From Sphingomonas sp. (GTDB lineage Bacteria > Pseudomonadota > Alphaproteobacteria > Sphingomonadales > Sphingomonadaceae), in NCBI RefSeq assembly GCF_019746665.1, contig NZ_JAIERS010000005.1:310001-374000 (forward strand): a stretch of DNA of 64,000 nucleotides, written 5' to 3'. Positions within the stretch are counted from its first letter, which is position 1, and the number at the start of each line of letters is the position of its first letter. The position numbers and the translations under genes are program-made. The notes under the pieces were generated by a model. The model saw only the letters and a list, made by a program, of their open reading frames with translations. It was not told the origin of the DNA and did not search any database. This document shows, in pieces, positions 8,902 to 18,333 of this stretch.

Positions 8902-10191
8902 TCAATCCGCGAACGGATCGCGGACCAGGATCGTGTCCTCGCGTTCGGGGCTGGTGGAGACGAGCGCCACCGGGCAGCGGATCAGCTCTTCCACGCGCTT
9001 GATATATTTGATCGCCGCCGCCGGGAGTTGCGCCCAGCTGCGCGCCCCGGCGGTGGATTCGGCCCAGCCTGGGAGCGTTTCGTAGATCGGTTCGACCGCC
9101 GCCTGGTCACGCGCGTGCGCCGGGAAGTGATCGAGCATGGCGTCGCCCAGCCGATAGCCGGTGCAGATGCGCACCTCCTCGAACCCGTCGAGCACGTCCA
9201 ATTTAGTGAGCGCGATGCCGGTGATGCCGGAGACCGCCGCCGATTGCCGCACCAGCACGGCGTCGAACCAGCCGCAGCGGCGTTTGCGCCCGGTCACGGT
9301 ACCGAATTCATGCCCACGCACCCCCAATTGCTCGCCGGTTTCGTCGGTAAGTTCGGTCGGGAAAGGGCCGGAGCCGACGCGGGTCGTATAGGCCTTGGCG
9401 ATACCGAGCACGAAGCCGACCGCGCCCGGCCCCAGCCCCGATCCGCCCGAAGCGGTGCCGGCGATGGTGTTCGAGGAGGTGACGAACGGATAAGTGCCGT
9501 GGTCGATATCGAGCAGCACCCCTTGCGCGCCCTCGAACAGGATGCGACGGCCGCGCGCGCGCGCCTCGCCCAGGTCGCGCCACACCGGGCGGACGAAGGG
9601 CAGCACGAAGCCCGCGATCTCCGCGAGTTCGGCGATCAGCTGGGCGCGGTCGATCGGCGGCTGGCCAAAGCCCGCGCGCAGCGCGTCGTGATGCGCGGTC
9701 AGCCGGTCGAGCTGCGGCCCTAGAGCGTCGAGATGCGCGAGGTCGCACACCCGGATCGCACGACGGCCCACCTTGTCTTCATAGGCCGGGCCGATCCCGC
9801 GCCGGGTCGTGCCGATCTTGCCCGCGCCACTCGCATCCTCGCGCAGGCCGTCGAGATCGCGGTGGAAGGGGAGGATCAGTGGGCAGGTGTCGGCGATCAT
9901 CAGCGTGTCGGGGCTGATCTCCACCCCCTGGCCGCGCAGCTTCTCCACTTCCGCCTTCAGCGCCCAGGGGTCGAGCACCACGCCATTGCCGATCACCGAG
10001 GGCGTGCCGCGCACGATGCCGGAGGGCAGCAGCGAGAGCTTGTACGTATTGTTGCCAACGACGAGCGTGTGCCCGGCATTGTGCCCACCCTGGAAACGCA
10101 CGACGATGTCGGCGCGTTCGGCGAGCCAATCGACGATCTTGCCCTTGCCCTCATCGCCCCATTGGGCGCCGATCACCGCGACATTGGCCAA
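8902..10191 (-). CDS. purA: Adenylosuccinate synthetase
   Basis: 429 residues; joins IMP and aspartate with GTP to give adenylosuccinate, the first committed step to AMP. The start is TTG 10191 ([18 protein letters not shown]), with GAGGAG 7 nt upstream, rather than the longer open frame beginning at 10248. Also seen: [46 protein letters not shown] and the KLDVLDG guanine site, all canonical. Monocistronic and convergent with the small gene at 8380. Confidence 0.97.
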   Translation of the reverse strand: MANVAVIGAQWGDEGKGKIVDWLAERADIVVRFQGGHNAGHTLVVGNNTYKLSLLPSGIVRGTPSVIGNGVVLDPWALKAEVEKLRGQGVEISPDTLMIADTCPLILPFHRDLDGLREDASGAGKIGTTRRGIGPAYEDKVGRRAIRVCDLAHLDALGPQLDRLTAHHDALRAGFGQPPIDRAQLIAELAEIAGFVLPFVRPVWRDLGEARARGRRILFEGAQGVLLDIDHGTYPFVTSSNTIAGTASGGSGLGPGAVGFVLGIAKAYTTRVGSGPFPTELTDETGEQLGVRGHEFGTVTGRKRRCGWFDAVLVRQSAAVSGITGIALTKLDVLDGFEEVRICTGYRLGDAMLDHFPAHARDQAAVEPIYETLPGWAESTAGARSWAQLPAAAIKYIKRVEELIRCPVALVSTSPEREDTILVRDPFAD

Positions 10192-10333
10192 GCTAAACTC
10201 CTCGAAGCAAACCGCGCCGCTGTAAACAGCAGGCGGCGCGGCGTCCAATGCTTTGCCCGCTGCGACACTTGGGCCTGTGGCCCGACACAGTTTTGCGACA
10301 GCTGGGTCCTAGTAAAGCCCTGAAAGGACGAGG

Positions 10334-11806
10334 ATGACCGCCCAAAGCATCGCGCTCAACCGCTTCGGCATCGGCGCGCGGCCCGATCAGGCGCCGCCCG
10401 CTGACCCCAAGGCCTGGCTGCTCGACCAGTTCGGCCGTTTCAACCCGCGTCCGCCGGCGATCGCCGCGGTGCCGGGCCGTTCCCAGGTCGCGGCGGAGCT
10501 CGCCGAATATCTTCAGGAAATCCGCCCGGCGCTGCTGGCGCAACGCGCGCGGGGGCCAGCCGCGCAGGCGATGACGGCGACACCCGCCATGACGCCGCCC
10601 GCGAATGCGGCGCTCGCCGATCCGGTAAAGAGCGCGCGCCAGATCGTGCGCGGCCAGGGGCGCGACCATTATCTGGTCCAGGTCGGCGCGCGGGCGCAGG
10701 CGGCACTCGTCAGCGATGCCCCGTTCCTGGAGCGGATGGCGTGGTTCTGGGCGAACCATTTCGCGGTCTCCGCCGATAAGCTGACCGTGGTGGGGCTGGC
10801 CGGCCTGCTCGAATTCGAGGCGATCCGCCCCAACCTGCTCGGCCGCTTTGGCGACATGCTGAACGCGGTCGAGCGCCATCCGGCGATGTTGCTCTATCTC
10901 GATCAGGCGGGATCGATCGGCCCGAACAGCTTCGTCGCCGAACGCGCGCGCCGCTTCGCGCCCAACCGCCAGCTGGGGCTGAACGAAAATCTCGCGCGTG
11001 AGATCATGGAGTTGCACACGCTCGGCGTGCGGACTGGTTATTCGCAAGCGGACGTCACCGAATTCGCTCGCGCGATGACCGGGTGGACCGTCGCCGGATT
11101 GAGTCGCGGCCCGCTCGCGCGGATCGTCGGCAATGTCGGGACGCCGGGCGATTTCGTTTTCGCCGCCGCTGTCCACGAACCAGGCGCGCGCACGATCATG
11201 GGCAAGCGCTATGGCCAGGAGGGAGTCGCGCAGGCCCAGGCGGTGCTCAACGACCTCGCGACGCACCCCGCCACCGCGCGCCATATCGCGACCAAGCTTG
11301 CACGCCATTTCGCTGGAGACACCCCGCCGCCAACGCTGGTCGGCCGGCTGGAGGCCGATTTCCGGAGGACGGGCGGCGACCTGCCGAGCCTGTATCGCAC
11401 CCTGATCGAAGCGCGCGAGGCGTGGGTGGAAGCGCCGGCGAAGTTCAAGACACCGTGGGAATGGACCGTCTCCGCGACCCGCGCGGTCGGCGCGCGAGAT
11501 CTGCCGCCCCAGGCGGTGTTTGGCCTGCTGCAACAGCTCGGTCAGCCGGTATGGCGGCCCGGCTCCCCCGCCGGTTATGACGATATCGCCGCCAGTTGGG
11601 CCGGACCAGACGCGGTGCTGCGCCGGGTCGAGGCCGCGGAGCGGCTCGCCACCCGCGCCGGCGGCGCGATCGACGCCCGCGCGCTGGCGCCAAAGCTCTT
11701 CCCCGGCACGCTCTCGCCCGAGACGAGCCGCGTGCTGGCGAGCGCCGATAGCCCCGGCCAGGCGCTCGCGCTGCTGCTGGTGTCGCCTGAGATGATGCGG
11801 AGATGA
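10334..11806 (+). CDS. DUF1800 domain-containing protein
   Basis: 490 residues matching the DUF1800 family: an N-terminal NRFGIGARPD motif, a central AWFWANHFAVSADK, then GLNENLAREIMELHTLGV and FARAMTGWTV. The family has no established biochemical role but is nearly always encoded next to a DUF1501 protein, as here (4-nt overlap). No clear signal peptide is seen. The pair is thought to act outside the cytoplasm, DUF1501 being a Tat substrate. Confidence 0.88.
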   Translation: MTAQSIALNRFGIGARPDQAPPADPKAWLLDQFGRFNPRPPAIAAVPGRSQVAAELAEYLQEIRPALLAQRARGPAAQAMTATPAMTPPANAALADPVKSARQIVRGQGRDHYLVQVGARAQAALVSDAPFLERMAWFWANHFAVSADKLTVVGLAGLLEFEAIRPNLLGRFGDMLNAVERHPAMLLYLDQAGSIGPNSFVAERARRFAPNRQLGLNENLAREIMELHTLGVRTGYSQADVTEFARAMTGWTVAGLSRGPLARIVGNVGTPGDFVFAAAVHEPGARTIMGKRYGQEGVAQAQAVLNDLATHPATARHIATKLARHFAGDTPPPTLVGRLEADFRRTGGDLPSLYRTLIEAREAWVEAPAKFKTPWEWTVSATRAVGARDLPPQAVFGLLQQLGQPVWRPGSPAGYDDIAASWAGPDAVLRRVEAAERLATRAGGAIDARALAPKLFPGTLSPETSRVLASADSPGQALALLLVSPEMMRR

Positions 11807-12957
11807 CCATGCTCGATCGCCGTTCCTTCCTTGCCTCGGGCGCCACGCTCGGTCTGGCGCTAGGCCTCGCGCCGCGCATGGCCTTCGCCAAGGCGGCAAC
11901 CGACAAGCGCTTCGTCTTCATCATCCAGCGCGGCGCCGCCGATGGCCTGGCGACGCTCGCGCCGGTCGGCGACCCCGGCTTCACCCCGGCGCGCGGCGCG
12001 CTGGCCGAGGATTATACGGGCGCGACCAAGCTCGACGGCATGTTCGCGCTCCACCCGGCGCTGAAGACGGTCGCGGGACTGTACGGCCAGCGCCAGGCGC
12101 TGTTCGCCCATGCGATCGCCTCGCCCTATCGAGATCGCAGCCATTTTGACGGGCAGAATGTGCTCGAGACCGGCTCGGCCGGCGCCTATCAGGTGAAGGA
12201 CGGCTGGCTCAATCGGCTGCTCGGCCAGCTGCCGCAGGCGCAGGCGCGCGCGATCGCGGTCGCGGTGACGGTACCGCTCGCGCTGCGCGGACCTCATGAG
12301 GTGGCAAGCTATGCCCCGTCGGCGCTGCCCGAGGCGAGCGAGGATCTGCTGGCGCGCGTGGCGATGCTCTATCAGGGCGACGCGCAGCTCCACGGCCTGT
12401 GGAGCGAGGCGATGGCGACGCGCAAGCTCACCGCCGACATGGGCGGTGCGGCGGGACGCAACGCGGCGGCGACCGGAGCGCTCGCCGCGAAATTGCTCAG
12501 CCCGGCGGATGGCGCCCGGATCGCGATGATCGAAACCGGCGGCTGGGACACTCACGCCCAGCAACGCGGCCGGCTGGCGGCGCAGCTGACCGGGCTCGAC
12601 GCGATGGTCGGCGCGCTCCAGGCGGAGCTGGGGCCGCTGTGGAGCGATACCTTGGTGCTGGTCGCGACCGAATTCGGGCGGACGGTCGCGGTGAACGGCA
12701 CCGGCGGCACCGATCACGGCACCGCGTCCGCCGCGATGCTGCTCGGCGGCGCGGTGAAGGGTGGGCGCGTGCTCGCCGATTGGCCGGGCCTGCGCGGCGG
12801 CGACTTGTATGAGGGGCGTGACCTGAAGCCGACGCTGCAGCTTGACGCGTTCATCGCTGGCGCGCTGAGCGGCCATTTCGGCATCGAGCCCGCCCGCCTG
12901 CTCCCCGCCCTGTTCCCGGGCGCAAGCGGCGCCAAGCCGTTGGAAGGGCTGGTCTAA
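11803..12957 (+). CDS. DUF1501 domain-containing Tat-exported protein
   Basis: 384 residues starting ATG 11803, overlapping the DUF1800 stop by 4 nt (ATGA), hence translationally coupled. The N terminus MTMLDRRSFLASGATLGLALG is a twin-arginine signal ending near AFAKA. Motifs typical of the alkaline-phosphatase-like DUF1501 fold are present: GAADGLATL, SHFDGQNVLETG, ETGGWDTHAQQ and VATEFGRTVAVNGTGGTDHG, the last two supplying likely metal ligands. Role unknown. Confidence 0.88.
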   Translation: MTMLDRRSFLASGATLGLALGLAPRMAFAKAATDKRFVFIIQRGAADGLATLAPVGDPGFTPARGALAEDYTGATKLDGMFALHPALKTVAGLYGQRQALFAHAIASPYRDRSHFDGQNVLETGSAGAYQVKDGWLNRLLGQLPQAQARAIAVAVTVPLALRGPHEVASYAPSALPEASEDLLARVAMLYQGDAQLHGLWSEAMATRKLTADMGGAAGRNAAATGALAAKLLSPADGARIAMIETGGWDTHAQQRGRLAAQLTGLDAMVGALQAELGPLWSDTLVLVATEFGRTVAVNGTGGTDHGTASAAMLLGGAVKGGRVLADWPGLRGGDLYEGRDLKPTLQLDAFIAGALSGHFGIEPARLLPALFPGASGAKPLEGLV

Positions 12958-12983
12958 CGCGCCCCAAGGCCTAAGTTCGTGCG

Positions 12984-13385
12984 ATGACGAGTCGAACGGC
13001 ATCGTGCAGCTGCGGCCAGCTACGCATCACCTGTGAAGGCGCGCCGACGCGCGTTTCGATCTGCCACTGTCTGGAATGTCAGCGACGGACGGGAAGCGTC
13101 TATGCGGTCCAGGCCCGCTTCCCCCGCGACCGGGTCCGCGTCGACGGTCGCTCAAGCAACTGGAGCCGCACCGGCGAAAGCGGCGGCACGGCGCGGTTCC
13201 ACTTCTGCCCCGATTGCGGCGCGACCGTTTATTGGGAGCCGGATACGATGCCCGACCTCGTACTGGTCGCCGTTGGCGCCTTCGCCGATCCCGGTTTTCC
13301 ACCGCCCGGCGTGTCGGTCTATGAAGAGCGCCAGCACCCCTGGGTAAGCGCTTTGGAGCGTTTGCCGATAGAGCATTGGGCCTGA
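12984..13385 (+). CDS. GFA family zinc protein (glutathione-dependent formaldehyde-activating-like)
   Basis: 133 residues with the Mss4-like zinc arrangement of the GFA family: CSC at 8-10, CHCLEC at 27-32, and CPDC late in the chain (FHFCPDCGATVYWEP). Most members are not true S-(hydroxymethyl)glutathione synthases and their substrates are unknown, so the name reflects fold only. It follows the DUF1501 gene by 26 nt and converges with the M20 peptidase gene. Confidence 0.85.
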   Translation: MTSRTASCSCGQLRITCEGAPTRVSICHCLECQRRTGSVYAVQARFPRDRVRVDGRSSNWSRTGESGGTARFHFCPDCGATVYWEPDTMPDLVLVAVGAFADPGFPPPGVSVYEERQHPWVSALERLPIEHWA

Positions 13386-13403
13386 GGCCAGGCGCGCCGG
13401 TGC

Positions 13404-14642
13404 TTACCGCAGCCGCGCCGGCGGGTTCTTGCCGAGTTCCATCAGCAGCCGGGTGAGCAGGTACAGGCGCGGCGTGACGGTCGGCAGCTCGATATATTCG
13501 CGCTCCGAATGCGCGCCGATGTTGACCGGCCCCAGCCCGTCGATCGCCGGCACGCCCGCTTCATAGGCGAGCGCCGATTCCGAGGCGCCGCCATTGCCGC
13601 CGCGCCCCAGCTTCAGCCCCACCTCGCCGTAAATCTTCTCGGCGAGCCCAGCCAGCGCATCGGTGCCGGGGTTGGTGGGGAGTGGGGGGAAGCTGTCCTC
13701 GCGGTGGATCGATACGGCGGTATCGGGGATCACGCGGTTCGCGGCATTCTTGGTCAGCAGCGCCATCACCTCGTCCCCCTGCGCCTTGGTGCGCAGGCGG
13801 ACGTTGAGGGTCGCGGTCGCGTCCTCGGGGATGATGTTGTAGCGGCTGCCCGCTTTCATCAGCGTCAGATTGCTGGTCAGCCCGTCGCCGCTTTTCGGCA
13901 AGCCATCGGCGAGCTCGATCTGGTGGATCAGCTCGGACGCGGCGTTGCGCCCTTCCTGCGGCGCGACCCCGGCATGGGCGGGGCGGCCTTTCACCGTGAT
14001 CTCGAACGCGCTCGATCCCTTGCGCCAGATCGTCACCTGATCGCCCGCCTGGCCGGGCTCCAAATTCAGTTCGACATCGGCGTCCTTCACCAGCTCGGCG
14101 ATCAGCTTGCGCGTGCCGGGCGAACCGCGCTCCTCGCTGGTTTCGACAAGCAAAGTGATGCTGGCGAAATCGTCGAACTTCAGCTGGCGCAGCAGCTTGA
14201 TCGCCATGATGCCCGAGACGACGCCGGCCTTTTCGTCACCCACGCCCGGCCCCATCGCGCGGTCGCCCTCGATACGGAACGGTCGCTTGGCGGCGGTGCC
14301 GGGTTCGAAGACCGTGTCGCTATGGCCGATCAGCAGCAGCCGCCCCTTGCCGCGCCCTTTCAGTGTCGCGACCAGATTGTCGGGTAGCCCCGGCGCCTCG
14401 GCCGGCACCATCCGCACCTCCATCCCAAGTGCTTTCAGCTGCTCGGCGATGATCGTCTGCACCTGAGGCCCGGTTTCCATATTGCCGGTGCCCGAATCGA
14501 TGTTCACCAGCCGCTCGAGCAGCGCGAGCTGTTCGGCGCGCACCCCTTCCGCCGCGCGCCACACCGGCCCCGCCTTCCCGGACTGCGCGATTGCCGGCGC
14601 GGCGGTGGCGAGAAGCGTGGCGAGTAGCAGCGCGCGGTGCAT
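13404..14642 (-). CDS. Exported M20 family metallopeptidase (carboxypeptidase G2-like)
   Basis: 412 residues from ATG 14642 with a Sec signal peptide (MHRALLLATLLATAAPAIAQ). The two-zinc site is intact: LIGHSDTVFE, MGPGVGDEKAG, ETSEERGSPG and a late GAHSERE histidine. The dimerisation lid domain (HAG at FEITVKGRPAHAG) is present. It resembles glutamate carboxypeptidases that remove C-terminal residues in the periplasm. The longer open frame upstream of 14642 is an antisense artefact of rarD. Confidence 0.92.
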   Translation of the reverse strand: MHRALLLATLLATAAPAIAQSGKAGPVWRAAEGVRAEQLALLERLVNIDSGTGNMETGPQVQTIIAEQLKALGMEVRMVPAEAPGLPDNLVATLKGRGKGRLLLIGHSDTVFEPGTAAKRPFRIEGDRAMGPGVGDEKAGVVSGIMAIKLLRQLKFDDFASITLLVETSEERGSPGTRKLIAELVKDADVELNLEPGQAGDQVTIWRKGSSAFEITVKGRPAHAGVAPQEGRNAASELIHQIELADGLPKSGDGLTSNLTLMKAGSRYNIIPEDATATLNVRLRTKAQGDEVMALLTKNAANRVIPDTAVSIHREDSFPPLPTNPGTDALAGLAEKIYGEVGLKLGRGGNGGASESALAYEAGVPAIDGLGPVNIGAHSEREYIELPTVTPRLYLLTRLLMELGKNPPARLR

Positions 14643-14744
14643 GGCATGGTCCCCTGTTGCGTTCCCGCCTTGATGCGAGGATGCGCGCGTGCTGTCCAGC
14701 CAAAGCCTTTGCTTGCCGCCGTCGGCTCGGATAGCGGCGGTGGG

Positions 14745-15632
14745 ATGAACGAACGCACGCGCGGCCTTGCCCTGGCGCTGGGGGCCTATGGCATCTGGGG
14801 GCTGCTGCCGCTGTACTTCGTGCCGCTGCGCGCAGTGGGCGCGATCGAGGTGGTCGCGCACCGCATCTGCTGGTCGCTGCTGCTGCTCGGCGCGATCGTG
14901 CTGTTCAGCGGGCGCTGGCCGAAACTGCGCGCGGCGCTCACCAGCCCGTCCACGCTCGGCCGACTGACGGCGAGCGCGCTGCTGATCGCGGTGAACTGGC
15001 TCGTCTATATCTGGTCGGTCGAGACGCGCCACGTTGTCGAGGCGAGCCTCGGCTATTTCCTGAACCCGCTGGTCAATGTGCTGCTGGGGGTCGCGCTGCT
15101 CGGCGAGCGGCTCGGGCGGGCGCAGATGCTGGCGGTGGCGCTGGCGACGATCGGGGTCGCGGTGCTCGGCATGGCGAGCGGCGTTGGGCAGGGGCTGTGG
15201 GTGAGCCTGACGCTCGCGATCAGTTTCGGGCTCTACGGGTTGGTCCGCAAGGTCACGCCGGTCGAAGCGCTGGAGGGGTTGCTGGTGGAAACCTTGGTGC
15301 TCGCCCCGCTCGCCTCCGGGTATCTGCTGTGGCACGGCACCCCGGGGCTGGCGCTGGGCGGCACGGTGCCGGTGCTGCTCCTCGCCTCGGGCGCGGCGAC
15401 GGCGGCGCCGCTGCTGATGTTCGCGGGCGCCGCGCGGCGGCTGCCGCTGTCGGTGCTGGGGCTGGTGCAATATCTGGCGCCGAGCTTGCAGTTCGTCATC
15501 GCGGTGGCCTTGCTCGGCGAGCGGCTGACGACGGCGCATGTTGCGTGTTTCGCACTCATCTGGACGGGGCTAGCGGTGGTGGCGGTCGATGGTCTGCGCG
15601 CGGCGCGGCGGCGGGCCGGCCAAGCAACTTGA
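14745..15632 (+). CDS. rarD: RarD-like EamA family transporter
   Basis: 295 residues from ATG 14745 (MNERTRGLALALGAYGIWGLLP, a typical RarD start). Ten hydrophobic helices form two EamA halves, with the RarD motifs YFVPLRAVGAIEVVAHRICWS, NWLVYIWSVETRHVVEASLGYFLNPL and LGERL. RarD was named for chloramphenicol sensitivity; its transported substrate is unsettled. Divergent from the M20 peptidase gene across about 100 nt. Confidence 0.9.
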   Translation: MNERTRGLALALGAYGIWGLLPLYFVPLRAVGAIEVVAHRICWSLLLLGAIVLFSGRWPKLRAALTSPSTLGRLTASALLIAVNWLVYIWSVETRHVVEASLGYFLNPLVNVLLGVALLGERLGRAQMLAVALATIGVAVLGMASGVGQGLWVSLTLAISFGLYGLVRKVTPVEALEGLLVETLVLAPLASGYLLWHGTPGLALGGTVPVLLLASGAATAAPLLMFAGAARRLPLSVLGLVQYLAPSLQFVIAVALLGERLTTAHVACFALIWTGLAVVAVDGLRAARRRAGQAT

Positions 15633-15640
15633 ACTAACAG

Positions 15641-15740
15641 CTTCCCCGGCGAAGGCCGGGGCCCAGCGTCCTGCGGGTAACCTACGGCGCTCTCCGCCCG
15701 CGACCGCCGCGCGACTGGGCCCCGGCTTTCGCCGGGGAAG
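15641..15740. repeat. Inverted palindrome pair (REPIN-like)
   Basis: Arms at 15641-15666 (CTTCCCCGGCGAAGGCCGGG plus GCCCAG) and 15715-15740 (the near-exact reverse complement) enclose 48 nt. Each arm is itself a short hairpin. The same arms occur at 39065-39164 around a different spacer, so this is a dispersed element. Confidence 0.9.
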
Positions 15741-15792
15741 GAAGGCCTCCTGCCTTTTGCGTCCCCCGCTGCCATGCGTTAAGCGCGCGCGC

Positions 15793-17517
15793 ATGACGCT
15801 CTATCCTCGTTTCGCCGCGCACCTGAATGCCGCGCTCGATGCCCTGGTCGCCGCTGGTGATCTGCCCGCTGGCCTGCCGACCCAAGCCATCACCATCGAG
15901 CCGCCGCGCGACCCGTCGCATGGCGATCTCGCGACCAACGCCGCGATGGTGCTCGCAAAGCCCGCGGGCACGAACCCGCGCGCGCTGGCCGAAAAGCTCG
16001 CGGCGGCGCTGGGCGCGCTTGACGAGGTGGCGAGCGTCGCGGTCGCGGGGCCGGGCTTTCTGAACCTTACTCTCACCGACGCGACCTGGCGCGGCGAACT
16101 CGCCGCGATCCGCGCGGCGGGCGGCGCCTATGGGCGTTCGACCAGCGGGCAGGGGGTGACGGTGAACGTCGAGTACGTCTCCGCCAATCCCACCGGCCCC
16201 ATGCACATGGGCCATTGTCGGGGCGCGGTGGTCGGCGACGCGCTCGCCACCCTGCTCGAATGGGCGGGGCATAAGGTGGTGCGCGAATATTATATCAACG
16301 ATGCCGGCGGCCAGGTCGATGTGCTCGCCCGCTCGGTGCATCTGCGCTACCGCGAGGCGCTGGGCGAGGCGGTGACGATACCCGAAGGCCTGTATCCGGG
16401 TGATTATCTGGTGCCGATCGGGCAGGCGCTCGCCGCCGAATTTGGCGATCGCTATCAGGGCGCGCCCGAGGCCGAGTGGCTCGCGCTGTTCCGGGCACGC
16501 GCGGTGGCGGCGATGATGGACCTGATCCGCGCCGATCTCGCCCTGCTCGGCATCCACCACAATGTCTTCGCGTCGGAAGCCGCGCTGCAGGCGGCGAAAA
16601 AGCCCGAAGCCGCCGAGGCCGATCTGCGCGCGCGCGGCCTTGTCTATGACGGTATGCTGGAGGCCCCCAAGGGCGAGACGCCCGAGGATTGGGAGCCGGT
16701 GATGCTCCCGCTGTTCAAATCGACCGAGTTCGGCGACGATCAGGACCGGCCAATCAAGAAATCGACCGGGCAATGGACTTATTTCGGCGCCGATCTCGCC
16801 TATCATTACCAGAAGGCGCAGGCAGCCGATCAGCTGATCGACATTTGGGGCGCGGATCACGCCGGCACGGTCAAGCGCATCCAGGCGGCGGTCGCGGCGC
16901 TCACCGGCGGCAAGACGCGGTTTGACGTGAAGCTCGTCCAGATGGTCCGGCTGCTGCGCGACGGCGAGCCAGTGAAAATGTCGAAGCGCGCCGGCAATTT
17001 CGTGACTCTCGCCGATGTTGTGAACGAAGTCGGCAAGGATGTGGTGCGCTTCACCATGCTCACCCGCAAGGCTGACGCGCAAATGGACTTCGATTTCGCC
17101 AAGGTGGTGGAAGCATCGAAGGACAACCCCGTTTTCTACGTTCAGTACGCGCACGCGCGCATCCGCTCGCTGCACCGCAAGGCGGCCGAGCTGGGGATCG
17201 GCGCGGACGGCGCCGATCTGGCATTGCTCGACGCCGCCGAGCTCGGGCTGGTGAAGCGCGCGGCGCAATTCCCCCGGCTGGTGGAAGCCGCCGCCGCCGC
17301 GCGCGAGCCGCACCGGGTGGCCTTCTACCTCTATGACCTCGCCGCTGAATTCCACGCCGCCTGGAACGCGGGCAACGACGCGCCTGATCGGCGTTTCCTG
17401 ATTTCGGACAACCCCCCGCTCACCGCCGCGCGACTTTTCCTTGCCGATGCGTTAGGGCAAGTGATCAGGAATGGCCTCACCATCATGGGTGTGGAGGCGG
17501 TCGAGGAGTTGAATTGA
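15793..17517 (+). CDS. argS: Arginyl-tRNA synthetase
   Basis: 574 residues from ATG 15793; class I synthetase charging tRNA-Arg. The N-terminal additional domain (1-110) precedes the HIGH-type motif HMGH in NPTGPMHMGHCRGAVVGD, the KMSK loop is VKMSKRAGNF, and the C-terminal anticodon-binding DALR region ends with LTIMGVEAVEELN. The open frame extends further upstream into the palindrome, but homology begins at MTLYPRFA. It overlaps the SPOR gene by 4 nt. Confidence 0.97.
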   Translation: MTLYPRFAAHLNAALDALVAAGDLPAGLPTQAITIEPPRDPSHGDLATNAAMVLAKPAGTNPRALAEKLAAALGALDEVASVAVAGPGFLNLTLTDATWRGELAAIRAAGGAYGRSTSGQGVTVNVEYVSANPTGPMHMGHCRGAVVGDALATLLEWAGHKVVREYYINDAGGQVDVLARSVHLRYREALGEAVTIPEGLYPGDYLVPIGQALAAEFGDRYQGAPEAEWLALFRARAVAAMMDLIRADLALLGIHHNVFASEAALQAAKKPEAAEADLRARGLVYDGMLEAPKGETPEDWEPVMLPLFKSTEFGDDQDRPIKKSTGQWTYFGADLAYHYQKAQAADQLIDIWGADHAGTVKRIQAAVAALTGGKTRFDVKLVQMVRLLRDGEPVKMSKRAGNFVTLADVVNEVGKDVVRFTMLTRKADAQMDFDFAKVVEASKDNPVFYVQYAHARIRSLHRKAAELGIGADGADLALLDAAELGLVKRAAQFPRLVEAAAAAREPHRVAFYLYDLAAEFHAAWNAGNDAPDRRFLISDNPPLTAARLFLADALGQVIRNGLTIMGVEAVEELN

Positions 17518-18143
17518 TGCGCGAGGCGCTGCGCGACGAGGATCGGCTGCCCTGGCTCGAAACGGTCGACGAGGATTATGAGGATCGCCCTTCGACCATG
17601 CGTGTCGCGATCTTCGCGCTGCTGGGGCTGGCGGTGCTCGCGGCTCTGGTGTTCGGCGCCTATGCGTTGCGCCAGCGGGCGACGGCGCATAGCCAGGGCA
17701 ATGGCGAGCTGATCGCCGCGCCGCCTGGCGATTACAAGGTAAAGCCTGAGCAGGAAGGCGGGATGAAAGTGGAGGGTGAGGGCGACCTGGCCTTCGCCGC
17801 GAGCGAGGGCAAGCGCCCCGACAAGGCGCGGATCGATCCCAAGCAGCTGCCTGAAGCGCCGGTGGTGATGCCCGGCAAGGGTGCGATGCCGCGCGACATT
17901 GGCGGCGGCGCGGTGATCCAGATCGGCTCCTTCCCCGACAAGGCCGGCGCCGATGCCGCCTGGGCGCGGCAGGCCAAGCGCTTTGCTTTCCTCGCCGGGC
18001 TTGGCCATGTGGTGGAAAAGGCCGAGGTCGGTGGGCGCGTCTTTTATCGGCTCCGGGTGAACGCTGGCAGCGCCAACGCCGCGATGGAGCTTTGCAACAA
18101 GCTGCGCGTGGCGGGCGAGCCGTGCTTCATCGTTCGCGGGTGA
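17514..18143 (+). CDS. SPOR domain-containing inner-membrane protein
   Basis: 209 residues: a cytoplasmic N terminus, one membrane helix at about 27-48 (MRVAIFALLGLAVLAALVFG), a periplasmic linker, and a C-terminal SPOR domain (from GGAVIQIGSFPDKAGA to the end) that binds denuded peptidoglycan glycans at the septum. Coupled to argS by ATGA. With nagZ downstream this forms the argS-SPOR-nagZ group common in sphingomonads and links the locus to cell-wall turnover. Confidence 0.9.
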   Translation: MMREALRDEDRLPWLETVDEDYEDRPSTMRVAIFALLGLAVLAALVFGAYALRQRATAHSQGNGELIAAPPGDYKVKPEQEGGMKVEGEGDLAFAASEGKRPDKARIDPKQLPEAPVVMPGKGAMPRDIGGGAVIQIGSFPDKAGADAAWARQAKRFAFLAGLGHVVEKAEVGGRVFYRLRVNAGSANAAMELCNKLRVAGEPCFIVRG

Positions 18144-18182
18144 GCGCGGCCTTTGGCGGCTGAGGCTGGGCGCGCGCCGTCG

Positions 18183-18275
18183 CCACCCACCCCAACCCCT
18201 CCCTTAAAGGGAGGGGCTATTAGGTCAGCTTGAACCGCTTCTCCCCTCCCTGGAAGGGAGGGGGCGGGGGTGGGT
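18183..18275. repeat. Inverted palindrome pair (REPIN-like)
   Basis: Arms at 18183-18216 (CCACCCACCCCAACCCCTCC then a TTAA-centred hairpin) and 18241-18275 (its approximate reverse complement, CTCCCCTCCCTGGAAGGGAG onwards) enclose 24 nt. It lies between the SPOR gene and nagZ, and resembles the CCCTC/GAGGG family at 6719 and 25831. Confidence 0.85.
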
Positions 18276-18333
18276 CGAGGTCCGGGCGCAACGCCCTCTC
18301 GCGCTGGCCACGCCCGGTCGCTAAACTGCCCCG

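Noticed and set aside
14643..15539. Upstream extension of the M20 peptidase frame
   Set aside because: Antisense to rarD; the signal peptide at 14642 marks the real start.
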